A DNA stretch of 39,259 nt from Phycisphaerales bacterium (GCA_020427395.1 JAGQON010000032.1:1-39259); one strand, 5' to 3'. Positions 16,262-25,557 are shown, counted from the stretch's first letter. The notes: generated from the letters alone by a model not told the origin. Program-made: numbers and translations.

Positions 16262-17713
16262 TTAGCCCTCCTGCGCGACACGAGCGAGGGCACGCTCGAC
16301 GCACTCGAAAACGCGGGGCCAGTCTTCCTTCTTCATGACGGGCAGCGGCGGGAGCATGCGTACATGGAACGGGCCGTGCCCGCAGTAGAAGGTGATGACC
16401 CCCTCGTCGTAGCAGTGCTTGCAGGTCTTCATCACCTTGTTCTTGTCCCCCCCGAACGGGGTGAACTTCATCATGCCGCCGACGCCACCAACGAGTTCTT
16501 TCGTGTGCGGTGCGTCAGGGAACCAGTCGGGGTGCTTGGCGATGAGGGCCTTGACCTGCGAGCGGAACTCGGCGTGGTGGATGGCGAACTTGCCCTTGGG
16601 GCCGTAGAAATCGCCCTTGCTCAGCTCGTCGAGGAGCAGCGAGCCGACGGTGAAGTCGCTGGTGTTACCGGTAAAAGTTCCGCTGAGAAGTCCGGGCTTG
16701 GGGTTGTACTGCTCGGTGAAAAGCGTGACACAGGCCTGGGTCATCTTACCGACGCAGAAGACATCGACATACTCGCCCAGGTCGTACTGCTCGTAGGCAA
16801 AGAGCGATTCGGTCCGTCCGAACGACTGGATCTCATCATCCCAGATGGCGATGCCGTTGGCGCGGCAGACATCCATGAGTGCCTTGAAGTAGTCGCGCTT
16901 GGCGACATTGAAGCCACCCTCACCCTGGACGAGCTCGAAGATGAAGCAGGCGTGCTGCTTGGGATAGCGGTCGATGTATTCCTGGAGGCGTTTGACACAG
17001 TAGTCTGTGAACTTGGCCGGGCCGCCCATCTCGTCGGCGATCGCGTCGTTGTAGAAGGGGATGTAGTCGACCTGGGTGGAGAGCGGGATGCCGACACGCC
17101 CGGCGTGCGAGTCGCCGATCTGGGCCATGGTCACGCTGCGTCCCATGAAGCAGTGCTCGAAGGCGAGGACGCGCGAGGCGGGTGCGTGCTTCTGGTAGCA
17201 CACCTTAAGAGCGCTCTCGTTTGCCATGGCGCCCGATGTGGCGATGAAGGCGTGCTTGAGGTTTGAGCCGCGGGAAGCGAGCTTGATGAGCTTCTCACCA
17301 AACTCGTAAGCACCGAAGTTTGTCTGGAGGTTTCCGTGCTTAGTTGTTTCGTTGATGCCAGCGAGGAGCTGGGCCTTGATGACTTTGGGGTTGCCATGGC
17401 CGAGGAAGTGGACGCCGATGCCGGTAAGCATGTCCCACTTGACCGAGCCGTCGGCCATTTCAACGAGCGCGCCGTTGCCGGCACCCGAACCGATCGATGG
17501 ATAGACGAGGTTGTTGCCCTTGACTGCCTTGGAGCGTTCGATGATCGCGTCGAACGAGTCAGCGAGCTCGGGGTTGGGGGACTTGATATCGGTGATCGTG
17601 CGGTTGTGCTCCATGACCTGCTCGACGAGGGCGTTGATGCTCTCGTTGATCGCGGGGTCGTTGAAGATCGCCTTGCCTGTGGTGGTGTTGGTTGCCGTCG
17701 TTGATGCCGACAT
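16262..17713 (-). CDS. Class III aminotransferase, probable succinylornithine transaminase role
   Basis: PLP enzyme of 483 residues. Visible class III motifs are TSGAMANESALKVCY (159-173), FELVQGEGGFNV (259-270), WDDEIQSFGRT (291-301; PLP-ring Asp in DDE) and the Schiff-base lysine K323 in FCVGKMTQA. It is more divergent than E. coli AstC/ArgD, with a long N-terminal extension and Cys-rich C-terminal segment (KTCKHCYDEGVITFYCG). Immediately upstream of astA and astD, it most likely performs the omega-transamination of succinylornithine to the semialdehyde (the AstC step). This assignment rests on context; it could also be another omega-amino acid transaminase. Confidence 0.82.
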   Translation of the reverse strand: MSASTTATNTTTGKAIFNDPAINESINALVEQVMEHNRTITDIKSPNPELADSFDAIIERSKAVKGNNLVYPSIGSGAGNGALVEMADGSVKWDMLTGIGVHFLGHGNPKVIKAQLLAGINETTKHGNLQTNFGAYEFGEKLIKLASRGSNLKHAFIATSGAMANESALKVCYQKHAPASRVLAFEHCFMGRSVTMAQIGDSHAGRVGIPLSTQVDYIPFYNDAIADEMGGPAKFTDYCVKRLQEYIDRYPKQHACFIFELVQGEGGFNVAKRDYFKALMDVCRANGIAIWDDEIQSFGRTESLFAYEQYDLGEYVDVFCVGKMTQACVTLFTEQYNPKPGLLSGTFTGNTSDFTVGSLLLDELSKGDFYGPKGKFAIHHAEFRSQVKALIAKHPDWFPDAPHTKELVGGVGGMMKFTPFGGDKNKVMKTCKHCYDEGVITFYCGHGPFHVRMLPPLPVMKKEDWPRVFECVERALARVAQEG

Positions 17714-17742
17714 GACATTGCTCCTCTTGAGAGTGGCTGAGG

Positions 17743-18993
17743 TTACAGTGCCGCGGAACCGCCTGCCGAGAGGCGCGCGATGAGGATCGCGAGCAGCTGG
17801 CAGCGTTCAACGAGGCTGGTGAGATCGATCCATTCGTCTTTGGTATGCAGGCCGCCGCCTCGCACGCCGAGCGTGTCGATGGTCGGGAGCCCGGCGTCCT
17901 GCATGATGTTGCCATCGCAGACGCCACCGGTCGATTTGAAGGGCAGTTTCTGTCCGAGCGACTCGGCGACCTCACGCGCACGAAGGGCCAGGGCCTCCGT
18001 TTCAGGGATCAGCGGCTTGGCGGGTCGATTGAAGCTGCGGCGCACGATCACTCGCGGCATCGCGTCTTCTGCGGTCTGGAGGGCGTCGAGTTCCACGCTG
18101 AGTTCATCGGCAATCGATTCGTCCGCGAAGCGGACATTCCCCCATGCGTACGCAGAATCGGGGACGGCGTTCGTCGCGACCCCACCTTTGATGGGTCCGA
18201 TACTCAATATTTTGCCGCGCTGGGGATCGGGGAAGCGGGCAGAGCGGGAGATGCAGTCTGCCAGGGCGACCACAGCGGAGACGCCCTCGGTGAAAGCCCG
18301 CCCGACGTGGGCGCTCTTGCCCTGTGTTTCGATCATGAACTGGCCGGAGCCAACGCGTTCGATGGCGAGTTCTCCGCCTGGGAGAGCAGGCTCGAGAGCG
18401 ATCCCGAAGTCGTGCTTCTGGGATTCGTCCCGGAGAGCTCGCTCGCTGTGATAGGTGCCGGTTTCCTCATCGGCGTTCATGGTGAAGGTCCAGTTCGCGG
18501 GCACGCCGCAGGCCTCGAGTGCCTCAAGCGCCGCCACGGCGATCACGAGCCCGCCCTTCATATCCACGCAGCCGGGACCTATTGCGGTTTTACCTCCGGG
18601 GGCGATGGAGAGGTCCAGGAAGTCACCGTTCGGATCGTGCACTGTGTCGAGGTGCCCGGCGATCATCACCCGCCCCTGGGTGGCTCCGTTGAGGCGCTCG
18701 CAGACAACGGTCGGTGGTGTGTAGTGGTTGGCCTGACCGCCGAGGAGCCAGTCGGGCTTTGGGTCGCCCGGGATCATGTGTGAATTAGCACCGAGTTCCT
18801 GGAGACGGATACCGAAGCGTTCGCGGGTCTCTTCGATGGCGGCCTGGTTGTTGCCGCCCGTTGGGATGGAGACATGAAGTCGCAGATCTTCGAGCAGATC
18901 ATGGGCCCGCGATTGGATATCCTGAGCGACGCGTTTTTCGAGTTCTGTCAGTTGCACAGGCGAGTGTATGGTGGCGTGAAATCGCCCTTCCAC
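17743..18993 (-). CDS. M20 family metallo-amidohydrolase/deacylase
   Basis: 416-residue dizinc hydrolase of the CPG2/ArgE/DapE type. Metal and catalytic residues seen: H114 and D116 (AGHLDTVH), bridging D144 (GPGCVDMKGG), general base E176 with E177 (NADEETGT), E201, and H383 (GGGLHTKDEW). A dimerisation domain (about 210-320, QGKSAHVGRAFTEGVSAV) is present. It is the first gene of the ast-like cluster, 29 nt before the aminotransferase, so it probably removes succinyl from succinylglutamate, replacing the M14-type AstE. That role is inferred from position. The start is a GTG at 18993; a second GTG at 18957 is equally possible. Confidence 0.85.
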   Translation of the reverse strand: MEGRFHATIHSPVQLTELEKRVAQDIQSRAHDLLEDLRLHVSIPTGGNNQAAIEETRERFGIRLQELGANSHMIPGDPKPDWLLGGQANHYTPPTVVCERLNGATQGRVMIAGHLDTVHDPNGDFLDLSIAPGGKTAIGPGCVDMKGGLVIAVAALEALEACGVPANWTFTMNADEETGTYHSERALRDESQKHDFGIALEPALPGGELAIERVGSGQFMIETQGKSAHVGRAFTEGVSAVVALADCISRSARFPDPQRGKILSIGPIKGGVATNAVPDSAYAWGNVRFADESIADELSVELDALQTAEDAMPRVIVRRSFNRPAKPLIPETEALALRAREVAESLGQKLPFKSTGGVCDGNIMQDAGLPTIDTLGVRGGGLHTKDEWIDLTSLVERCQLLAILIARLSAGGSAAL

Positions 18994-19069
18994 GCTCGTT
19001 AGGGGCGATTTATGGGGATCAGGGTTTAAACTGAATAGGGCATGATCCGCGACGAAAATATCTTCCCGT

Positions 19070-20608
19070 TTACTTCGTCTGCACCATTTCGCCGAGGTCG
19101 ATCACCGCGCCTGATTCGAAGTAGACATCGATCCCCATCTCATCGGAGCCGAGAGATGTCAGCACGAGGTTGGTGCGTGCGGAGCTTGCGGCATTGACCA
19201 TGTCCTGATGGGAAGGGCCTGCGTATTGACCGTTGTCTCGCTCGTTGGCGTGGAAATGGAAATGGGCGAGAGCGCGATCACTGAATCTGAACATATCGTC
19301 GCTGGCGACGAAGCGTTCGTCACTGAGGCGGTCGCGTTGACGCGGGCGGAAGAGGACCGCCCTCCACCCGGTATCCGGATCAACTTCAATGATGCCGCCG
19401 TATTCGGTTGATTCGTCCTGCTTATCGAGTGCCCGCTGGGTGAAGAGCTGTTTCTGCACGACGGGGTTTTGCAGGGCGTCGTCCACGATCAGCAGTGTCA
19501 GCATGTCGCCCCATGAGAGGGACTGGGCCCAGTCGCCGAGGCGTTCACGACGGGGCGGCTCGCCCTTTTCGGCTTTGCGCTTGTAGACTGGCCGACCGCT
19601 GAGGCGGTTGTTGAGCACGCCGTAGACCGCCTGTCTGTCCAGGCTCAGCCATGCGGGGCGGTTCTTGGTGGCCCATCGCACGGGTTCGAGGTGTCGCATC
19701 CGCAGACCCTCGCGTTGCTCACTGGTGAGGCTGGTGACCGCCAAGCGGGTCTCATCCCACCACTGGTCGTTCTGCTCTCGGTTGCGTTGATCGTCGTGGT
19801 GACGAAGCGACTGGAGCCATGCGATCTCCATGCTCGTATTTGGCAGCACACCCAGCTCATCACGCGCGGCCCTGAGGTCCATCACGAGTTCGCGTGAGCC
19901 TGGGTCCGCCTGCTCGCTGAGCATGCTCTCGGAGGAGATGAACGCTCTTCGTCTTTCACCGCTGGGGTCGAGTCGGCCGAGGAGACCCCATGCATCGTCT
20001 CTGGTGCGTTCGCGGGTGCGGAGCACGGCCTCTTCCTGCTCATTCTCAATGCCGCGAGCTGGGTTGAGGAAGACATCGAACACGACCTGCTCGATGGGCA
20101 TGCCTGGGCGCAGCTCCTGGAGCGCGATGTACTCTGATCGTTCGGTGTCCGAAACGCTCGGGTCGTGGCGCGACAGGCTACGCACGAACGCTGGAACCAG
20201 ATCGCTCCACCCAGCTTCAACGGCGTGGTACGCGATGACGCGGACGGCCTCGGGATCTTTCTCGTTTGGCAGGATCAGTCGGGCCATGGCGCGCGAGTCG
20301 GCTCGCCCTTCGGGCGTCTTGTCAGACATGAGGAGGTCGAGTACCACGATGCGCAGCTCTCGCTCTGTTGCGCTCGACCATGCGAGATTCTTGAGGGCGT
20401 ATCGGGTTCTTTCGCGATCGCGGACGCCCTGCTCGACCTCGGCCCATGCTGCCTTTGCCGCGTCAACGCGGTCTCGCTCCAGCAGTTCAGGATTTCGCAG
20501 ATCAAGCAGCGGATTGCCCGATGGCTCAAACTTGCTCGAGGACGAGCATGCGGGCAGGGTTGTGAGGAGCAGGAACAGCGTCAGGGAGATCGAGAGTCGC
20601 GGTTTCAT
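19070..20608 (-). CDS. Lipoprotein of unknown function with JAMM-like C-terminal motif
   Basis: 512 residues. The signal peptide ends in a lipobox (TTLPAC, C21), so the protein should be lipid-anchored. Residues about 40-300 are charged and helical without clear repeats (ELRIVVLDLLMS, VRVIAYHAVEAGW), possibly a HEAT-like or TPR-like scaffold. The C-terminal 115 residues contain E402 in EYGGIIEVD, H449-F-H451-F-H453, and S466-HQ-D469, in the order of a JAMM/MPN metalloprotease site (Glu, then His-x-His, then Ser-x-x-Asp). The spacing between the His pair and Ser is longer than in classic JAMM. It is divergent from the Nfu-type gene. I do not recognise a named family. Confidence 0.7.
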   Translation of the reverse strand: MKPRLSISLTLFLLLTTLPACSSSSKFEPSGNPLLDLRNPELLERDRVDAAKAAWAEVEQGVRDRERTRYALKNLAWSSATERELRIVVLDLLMSDKTPEGRADSRAMARLILPNEKDPEAVRVIAYHAVEAGWSDLVPAFVRSLSRHDPSVSDTERSEYIALQELRPGMPIEQVVFDVFLNPARGIENEQEEAVLRTRERTRDDAWGLLGRLDPSGERRRAFISSESMLSEQADPGSRELVMDLRAARDELGVLPNTSMEIAWLQSLRHHDDQRNREQNDQWWDETRLAVTSLTSEQREGLRMRHLEPVRWATKNRPAWLSLDRQAVYGVLNNRLSGRPVYKRKAEKGEPPRRERLGDWAQSLSWGDMLTLLIVDDALQNPVVQKQLFTQRALDKQDESTEYGGIIEVDPDTGWRAVLFRPRQRDRLSDERFVASDDMFRFSDRALAHFHFHANERDNGQYAGPSHQDMVNAASSARTNLVLTSLGSDEMGIDVYFESGAVIDLGEMVQTK

Positions 20609-20676
20609 GACCGGAAGTGTAGTGCAACAAGCGAGCGGATGCTGGCGTAGGGCAGTGGGATCACCTATGATCTTGC

Positions 20677-20979
20677 ATGGTTCGCGTTACGCAAGGTGGC
20701 AACCCGATCGAGAATGCTGACGAGCAGAAGCCCGATGCATCGCTGTCGGTCTCTGATCGTGTTGCGATGGTGATCGATCGGATTCGCCCGGCGGTGCAGA
20801 ACGACGGTGGCGACATCGAGCTCGTTGAGGTAACGCCAGCGGGTGTTGTCCGAATCCGCATGCACGGCGCATGTGTGGGCTGTCCGTCCTCGAATATGAC
20901 GCTTCGACTGGGGATTGAGCAGAATCTCAAGACCTATGTGCCCGAGGTTTCTGGTGTTGAGGCGATCGAAGAGGCCTGA
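20677..20979 (+). CDS. NifU C-terminal domain (Nfu-type) Fe-S cluster protein
   Basis: A 100-residue protein consisting almost entirely of the Nfu domain: VIDRIRPAVQNDGGDIELVEV, then the cluster-binding CVGCPSS motif (CxxC, about residues 67-70) and SNMTLRLGIEQNLK. Such proteins carry or transfer Fe-S clusters as dimers bridging a [4Fe-4S] cluster. The first 25 residues are polar and probably flexible. It is a single gene, divergent from the lipoprotein, 68 nt apart. No strong Shine-Dalgarno was seen before the ATG. Confidence 0.92.
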   Translation: MVRVTQGGNPIENADEQKPDASLSVSDRVAMVIDRIRPAVQNDGGDIELVEVTPAGVVRIRMHGACVGCPSSNMTLRLGIEQNLKTYVPEVSGVEAIEEA

Positions 20980-21029
20980 GGCGGGCAAGCCTGACGGGCT
21001 ACTTTCACGAATGAGTATCGATTTGGCGA

Positions 21030-22340
21030 TCAGCTGAACCCCTTTGGGATTACTTTTCCGTGCGGGTCTGATTCTGGGCCCTGCGGCGGGCGTGGCGGCA
21101 GGTGCTCGAGAAGTTCAGCGGTTTCGTGGACATGATCGGGTGCGAGCCCCACCTTTTCAACGAGGTAGTGCTCCCACAGCCGGTGGCGACGAACCACTTC
21201 ACTCGCGGCTTGCATGCCGGATTCGGTGAGGCGTACTTGTTGTGTGCCGATCGGCTCCACGAGCTGAAGGTGGTTGGCTCGCTGGATTGTTCTGTGCAGG
21301 TTGGCGTGCGCAAATCCGATCTGAAGTTCGGTGCGCGTCGGCTGGAGTTGCCCCTTCTCGGTTGCTCGGAAGATGGCCGCGAGCAGATCGTCAAGGGCGA
21401 CTCGACCTGAAAGCCGGCGGCGGCGTATGACACGAGAGATCACGCCGTGAGAAGGTGATACAAAAACCGCGATGGCCAGGACGATCCCGCCCATCATGGC
21501 CATCGCGCCGGCGGCGTTGACTGCGTCGATACCAAACGCGGACGGGAGTATTGTGGCGCTGAAATATCCTCCGATGCTGCAGATCAGGGCGACGATAACC
21601 GAGCAGATGATCTGGGAGCCGAGGCGATCGGTGAATAGGCGAGCGACGGCTGCAGGGCAGATGAGCATCGCGATGACCAGGATCGACCCGACGGCCTCAA
21701 AGCTGGCGACGGTCGCGGTTGCGACAAAGATCATGAGCAGGTAGTGCAGGAATGTGGCGTTGAATCCCAGCGTAGTGGCGAGGGCGGAGTCGAACGCGGC
21801 CAGACGGAGTTCCTTGAAGAGCAGTGTGACAAAGCCGATCGCCAGGATCAGCGTGATTGCAAGCGTCTTGACCTGGCGGGGAGTCTGCTGAAGCGTTTGA
21901 AGTGTGAAGAGCCCACCGAATGAATCTGGGGCTGAATACCAAACGAGTGTTTCCAGTTGGCCGTGCAGGACGCAGTCGGCATCAAGATCGACATGGCGTG
22001 CGGCGGCCTGCTCGATCAGCAATACGCCCAGGGCAAAGAGGATACTGAAAACGACGCCCATCGCGGCTCCGGATTCGACACGTCCGAATCGCTTTACGAA
22101 CTCGACGAGCACGACGGTCGCGACACCCGCTATGGCGGCACCGGCAAACATCGCGATCGGCGAGCGGGTCGAGGTGATAAGGAATGCAATGACGAGCCCG
22201 GGCAGGACGCTGTGACTGATGGCGTCGCCCATGAGACTCAGGCGGCGCAGGACGAGGAAGTTGCCCAGTAGTGCACAGCTGACGGCCGCAAACACAGCAG
22301 CGAGCAGTGGGAAGAGATCGAGACCGATGTCGAAGAACAT
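21030..22340 (-). CDS. Metal ABC permease fused to a DtxR/MntR-like domain (second permease)
   Basis: 436 residues. Residues 1-300 form a ZnuB/TroD/MntB-type ABC-3 permease with 8-9 helices and typical motifs (LRRLSLMGDAISHSVLPGL, ICPAAVARLFTDRL). The rest (about 305-436) is a DtxR-family segment: a winged HTH (TRTELQIGFAHANLHRTIQR, then VRLTESG) and dimerisation/metal region RRHRLWEHYLVEKVGL…AELLEH. Its H386, E409, E412 and H413 line up with MntR ligands H77, E99, E102 and H103 at nearly constant offset. The fusion resembles chlamydial YtgC-YtgR. The start at 22340 shares one base with the upstream stop (TGATG); the longer frame lies inside the other permease gene. Confidence 0.9.
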   Translation of the reverse strand: MFFDIGLDLFPLLAAVFAAVSCALLGNFLVLRRLSLMGDAISHSVLPGLVIAFLITSTRSPIAMFAGAAIAGVATVVLVEFVKRFGRVESGAAMGVVFSILFALGVLLIEQAAARHVDLDADCVLHGQLETLVWYSAPDSFGGLFTLQTLQQTPRQVKTLAITLILAIGFVTLLFKELRLAAFDSALATTLGFNATFLHYLLMIFVATATVASFEAVGSILVIAMLICPAAVARLFTDRLGSQIICSVIVALICSIGGYFSATILPSAFGIDAVNAAGAMAMMGGIVLAIAVFVSPSHGVISRVIRRRRLSGRVALDDLLAAIFRATEKGQLQPTRTELQIGFAHANLHRTIQRANHLQLVEPIGTQQVRLTESGMQAASEVVRRHRLWEHYLVEKVGLAPDHVHETAELLEHLPPRPPQGPESDPHGKVIPKGFS

Positions 22341-23686
22341 CACCGCCCCCCCACGATCGTGTGTTCGGGGATCACCACGCCGCGCTTGCGGAGCGCCGAT
22401 TCGAGTTCGAGGACGAGGTCCTCTGAGAGCACATGTTCGACGAGGTCGACCGACCAGTCCACATGACTGGGGGCAATGTCGGCGTAGGAAACAAGGTACT
22501 GCTCCCAGAGGGCGTGATTTCTGCTCACTCGATTCCCACGGCGGACCCCAGCGTCGGTGAGTGTGATTCCACCTTGGTTGACCCTTTCGATCATGCCATC
22601 GCGTGCTAATGAGAAACCAACCATCGCTGTGTAGGTCTTCGACCACGCGTGCAACTTCGCGAAACCGAGATACTGATCACGGCTGATCATCGTCTCCCCT
22701 AGATCGTGAGCAAACTCGAGAAGATGATCGCCTGCGATTTTCATGCGGAGCTTCTGGCGTCTGATGGTGATCGCGATAACGCCGCGTCTGGGTGCAAAGA
22801 ACATGCTTATTGCGAAGAACACGCCTGCGGTCAGGACGATGACCGCGCCAGCGGGCTTGCGGGGGAATAGGGCCGAGACGACCGAGCCGGTGTAGCCGCT
22901 GCACGCGCCAATCAGTGCCGCGATGATGACCAGCCGGGGGAGCCGATCGGTCCAGAATCGTGCCGCGACGGGTGGGATGATCAACAGCGAAACGACGAGT
23001 ATCAACCCCACCGCCTGGAGCCCGGCGACGGTGACGACAACGACGAGGGCCATCATGAGCAGATCAATGAGACCGACTGGCCAACCGTCGACACGGGCAA
23101 AGGCGTCATTGAAACAGACAATCGTGAACTCTTTGAGCAGGAAGATCGTCGCGATCATCGCGGCAAGGGCGATCGCGCCCATGAGGACAACGTCTCTCGG
23201 TTGCATGGTCGCGGCCTGGCCGTAGATGAAGTGATTGAGCCCGCCCGAGCCGCTGGGAGCGTTGACCTGGATGTAGCTCAGCCCAACGATGCCAGCGCCG
23301 AAGAACACGCTGAGCACGATCCCGATCGAGGCGTCTTCTCGGAGGCGGGTATGGCGGAGCAGGAGTTGGATGCACAGCACACCGAGCACGCCGGTGATTG
23401 TCGCCCCGAGCAGGAGCACCGGGAGTGATTTGGCACCGAGAATCAGGAACGCGAGTGTGATGCCAGGGAGAGTGGCGTGGCTGAGCGCATCGGTCATGAG
23501 CGAACGATTCCTCAGCAGCGCAAAGACGCCGATAAGGCCCGCTGCAAGCCCGAGCAGGGTCGTGCCGGCGATCACCATGTTGGTGTTGTGCCCGGCACGA
23601 AGCGTTATGGTCTCGATGATCTCCGCGATCGCCGGCCACTCATCGGTGACATCCTGGATGGAACTGGGACCTGTGCCGGGCGTCAT
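22340..23686 (-). CDS. Metal ABC permease fused to a DtxR/MntR-like domain (first permease)
   Basis: 448 residues: a short N-terminal helix-rich lead (1-35), an ABC-3 permease (about 38-298; LLRNRSLMTDALSHATLPGI, LLIIPPVAARFWTDRLP), then a cytoplasmic DtxR-like domain (about 305-448). In the tail, GITLTDAGVRRG corresponds to the wing/LTxxG segment, and RNHALWEQYLV with VDLVEHV supply H391, E417 and H418, matching the MntR metal residues; the E99 equivalent is Asp (D414). The gene sits 3 nt after the ATPase stop and overlaps the second permease. The two permeases presumably heterodimerise. The role of the tails (sensor, gate or released repressor) is unknown. Confidence 0.9.
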   Translation of the reverse strand: MTPGTGPSSIQDVTDEWPAIAEIIETITLRAGHNTNMVIAGTTLLGLAAGLIGVFALLRNRSLMTDALSHATLPGITLAFLILGAKSLPVLLLGATITGVLGVLCIQLLLRHTRLREDASIGIVLSVFFGAGIVGLSYIQVNAPSGSGGLNHFIYGQAATMQPRDVVLMGAIALAAMIATIFLLKEFTIVCFNDAFARVDGWPVGLIDLLMMALVVVVTVAGLQAVGLILVVSLLIIPPVAARFWTDRLPRLVIIAALIGACSGYTGSVVSALFPRKPAGAVIVLTAGVFFAISMFFAPRRGVIAITIRRQKLRMKIAGDHLLEFAHDLGETMISRDQYLGFAKLHAWSKTYTAMVGFSLARDGMIERVNQGGITLTDAGVRRGNRVSRNHALWEQYLVSYADIAPSHVDWSVDLVEHVLSEDLVLELESALRKRGVVIPEHTIVGGR

Positions 23687-23689
23687 GGA

Positions 23690-24520
23690 TCAGACCCCGA
23701 TCTCATTGCGAGCCACGGCTTCGGCTGCTTCGGAGAGCAGTGTGAGGCGCCCGCCGTAGGTTTTATGGAGGTTTTCCTTGGTAAAAACCTCACGAACAGG
23801 ACCGGCGGCAACCACGCGCATGTTGAGGAGGATGACCTCGTCAAAGTACTCGGGGACGCTCTGGAGGTCGTGATGGACGACGATGACGGTCTTGCCCTCG
23901 CCCTTGAGGCGTCGAAGGACCTCGATAATCGCCCGCTCGGTGGCCGCATCGACGCCTGCGAAAGGTTCATCCATGAAATAGAGATCGGCCTGCTGAGCCA
24001 GAGCTCGGGCAAGGAACACCCGTTGCTGCTGACCGCCTGAGAGCTGACTGATCTGTCTGGAGGCGAACGGCTTCATGCCCACAAGATCCAGGCATTCAAG
24101 AGCGACCTGCTTGTGCTTACGAGAGACCGGGCGGCACCAGCCGATATGTCGGTATCGCCCCATTGCGACGACATCGAGGGCGGACACGGGGAAGTCCCAA
24201 TCGACACTTTCTCGCTGTGGGACATAACCGATCCGGGATCGCGCTCTGCGGTAGGGCATGCCCCAGAACTCGACGAGCCCCGCCGCCTTCGGCACCAACC
24301 CGAGGCATGATTTAATGAAGGTGCTTTTCCCGGCACCGTTGGGACCGACGATGGCAATGAGCTTATTGGGCGTTGCGTCGTAATCGACATCCCAGAGTAC
24401 AGGTTTCTTGTGGTACGCGACGGTCATCGCGTGTACGGAGAGCGGGCTCTGCGACGAATGCTCGGGACGATGCTCAAGGGTGTTGGGTAAGGATGACTTT
24501 GACGGGCTTTGGGGGATCAC
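23690..24520 (-). CDS. ATP-binding subunit of the manganese/zinc-type ABC importer
   Basis: 276-residue ABC ATPase with Walker [10 protein letters not shown] (59-67), the [20 protein letters not shown] segment typical of the ZnuC/MntA/TroB class, signature LSGGQQQR (160-167), Walker [13 protein letters not shown], and the switch His in VVHHDL. The GTG start overlaps the stop of the binding-protein gene (GTGA). An N-terminal lead of about 28 polar residues is longer than usual. It powers import by the two permeases downstream. Confidence 0.92.
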   Translation of the reverse strand: MIPQSPSKSSLPNTLEHRPEHSSQSPLSVHAMTVAYHKKPVLWDVDYDATPNKLIAIVGPNGAGKSTFIKSCLGLVPKAAGLVEFWGMPYRRARSRIGYVPQRESVDWDFPVSALDVVAMGRYRHIGWCRPVSRKHKQVALECLDLVGMKPFASRQISQLSGGQQQRVFLARALAQQADLYFMDEPFAGVDAATERAIIEVLRRLKGEGKTVIVVHHDLQSVPEYFDEVILLNMRVVAAGPVREVFTKENLHKTYGGRLTLLSEAAEAVARNEIGV

Positions 24521-25500
24521 TCTTTGAGTTCTCCGTTCATGCCTCTGGGTGGGGTCTGCCCGCCCAAGGCTCTGGCGACGGTGGTCGCGTTGTGATCGAT
24601 CATACCGATGTATGTCCCCTCATATGTCTGGGAAGCCCCCATGGCATCGCTGAAGAGTTCGCCGCCGATGACGACCGTATGGCCACGTGCTTTGGCACCC
24701 ATGATTAGCGCCTGAATATTGCGCTGGGAGACGGTGGATTCGACAAAGACCGCGTTGATGTTACGCTCGACGAGCAGATCAACCAGTCGCTCGATATCCC
24801 GCACGCCGGCCTCCGATTCGGTGGAGATGCCCTGGATTCCGACTACTTCGTAACCGAATCGCCTTCCGAAGTAGTTGAATGCGTCGTGGGCCGTGACAAG
24901 GACCCGCTGCTTCTCGGGCACGCTTGAGAGCACGCGCTGGCAATACGCATCGAGCTGATTGACCCTTGCTGCGTAGGCCTCCGCGTTCGCGTGGTACTCG
25001 GGCTGACCGCTTGGGTCGAGTTCGACGAGGCGATCTCGGACGACTTCGATCGCCTTTGACCATGCGGCGGGGTCCATCCAGACATGCGGGTCCTGATGCC
25101 CTTCAAACTCTTCCGGCTCGAGCAGGTAGGAGTCGTCGAGGAGTTCAGTGACCGCGTGGACAGGCTTGCCGCTTGTGGCGGCTCGCACGAAGGTGTCGAC
25201 CATCTTGCCCTCAAGGAGGAGGCCGTTGTAGAAGATGATGTCCGCATCCATGATGCGCTGCACATCCGTTCGGGTTGGTTTGTAGAGGTGTGGGTCGACG
25301 CCCGAGCCCATCAGCCCGGTGACCTCGGCCCTGTCGCCGGCGACCTGGCGAGCGATATCCGCGACCATGCCGGTAGTCGCAACGATTGAGATCGATGTAG
25401 ATTCTGGGCGATGGGCGTCGCTGCAGGCCGCGGGAAGGAACGCGAGCACCCCCATGAACCAGAGGCAGATCATCTGAGTTTTCTTCAAGTGCAAGGACAT
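24517..25500 (-). CDS. Manganese/zinc-binding lipoprotein of ABC importer (TroA-like)
   Basis: Cluster A-I solute-binding protein of 327 residues from ATG 25500, which follows GGAG at about 10 nt; the frame is open to 25557. A lipoprotein signal ends at FLPAAC (C26). Metal ligands by alignment to TroA/PsaA: H71 (VDPHLYKP), H139 (DPHVWMDP), H205 ([10 protein letters not shown]) and D285 (LFSDAMG). This His3-Asp set matches TroA, which binds Mn and Zn. Given the MntR next door, manganese is the likelier cargo, with zinc or iron possible. It is the first gene of the transporter operon. Confidence 0.92.
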   Translation of the reverse strand: MSLHLKKTQMICLWFMGVLAFLPAACSDAHRPESTSISIVATTGMVADIARQVAGDRAEVTGLMGSGVDPHLYKPTRTDVQRIMDADIIFYNGLLLEGKMVDTFVRAATSGKPVHAVTELLDDSYLLEPEEFEGHQDPHVWMDPAAWSKAIEVVRDRLVELDPSGQPEYHANAEAYAARVNQLDAYCQRVLSSVPEKQRVLVTAHDAFNYFGRRFGYEVVGIQGISTESEAGVRDIERLVDLLVERNINAVFVESTVSQRNIQALIMGAKARGHTVVIGGELFSDAMGASQTYEGTYIGMIDHNATTVARALGGQTPPRGMNGELKE

Positions 25501-25532
25501 GCGGGTCGCTCCGTATCGGATTGGGTGATTCA

Positions 25533-25548
25533 TGTAGCCTCGGTTACA
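25533..25548. promoter_or_regulatory. Operator-like palindrome O2 (TGTA-N8-TACA)
   Basis: TGTAGCCTCGGTTACA, part of an 18-nt imperfect palindrome (25532-25549), lies just downstream of the predicted transcription start of the metal-transport operon and 33 nt before its first codon. It shares the TGTA-N8-TACA form with the site at 25560-25575. Confidence 0.6.
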
Positions 25549-25557
25549 TTTGATCAC

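Noticed and set aside
15860..17266. Long plus-strand open frame of 468 codons opposite astA and the transaminase
   Set aside because: It is antisense to two genes with complete catalytic motifs, and its translation is Asp/Glu/Val/Leu-rich low-complexity text typical of the shadow frame of high-GC genes.
22341..22646. N-terminal extension of the second metal permease
   Set aside because: It lies inside the first permease gene in another frame and lacks permease-like sequence; ATG 22340 with its TGATG overlap is the better start.
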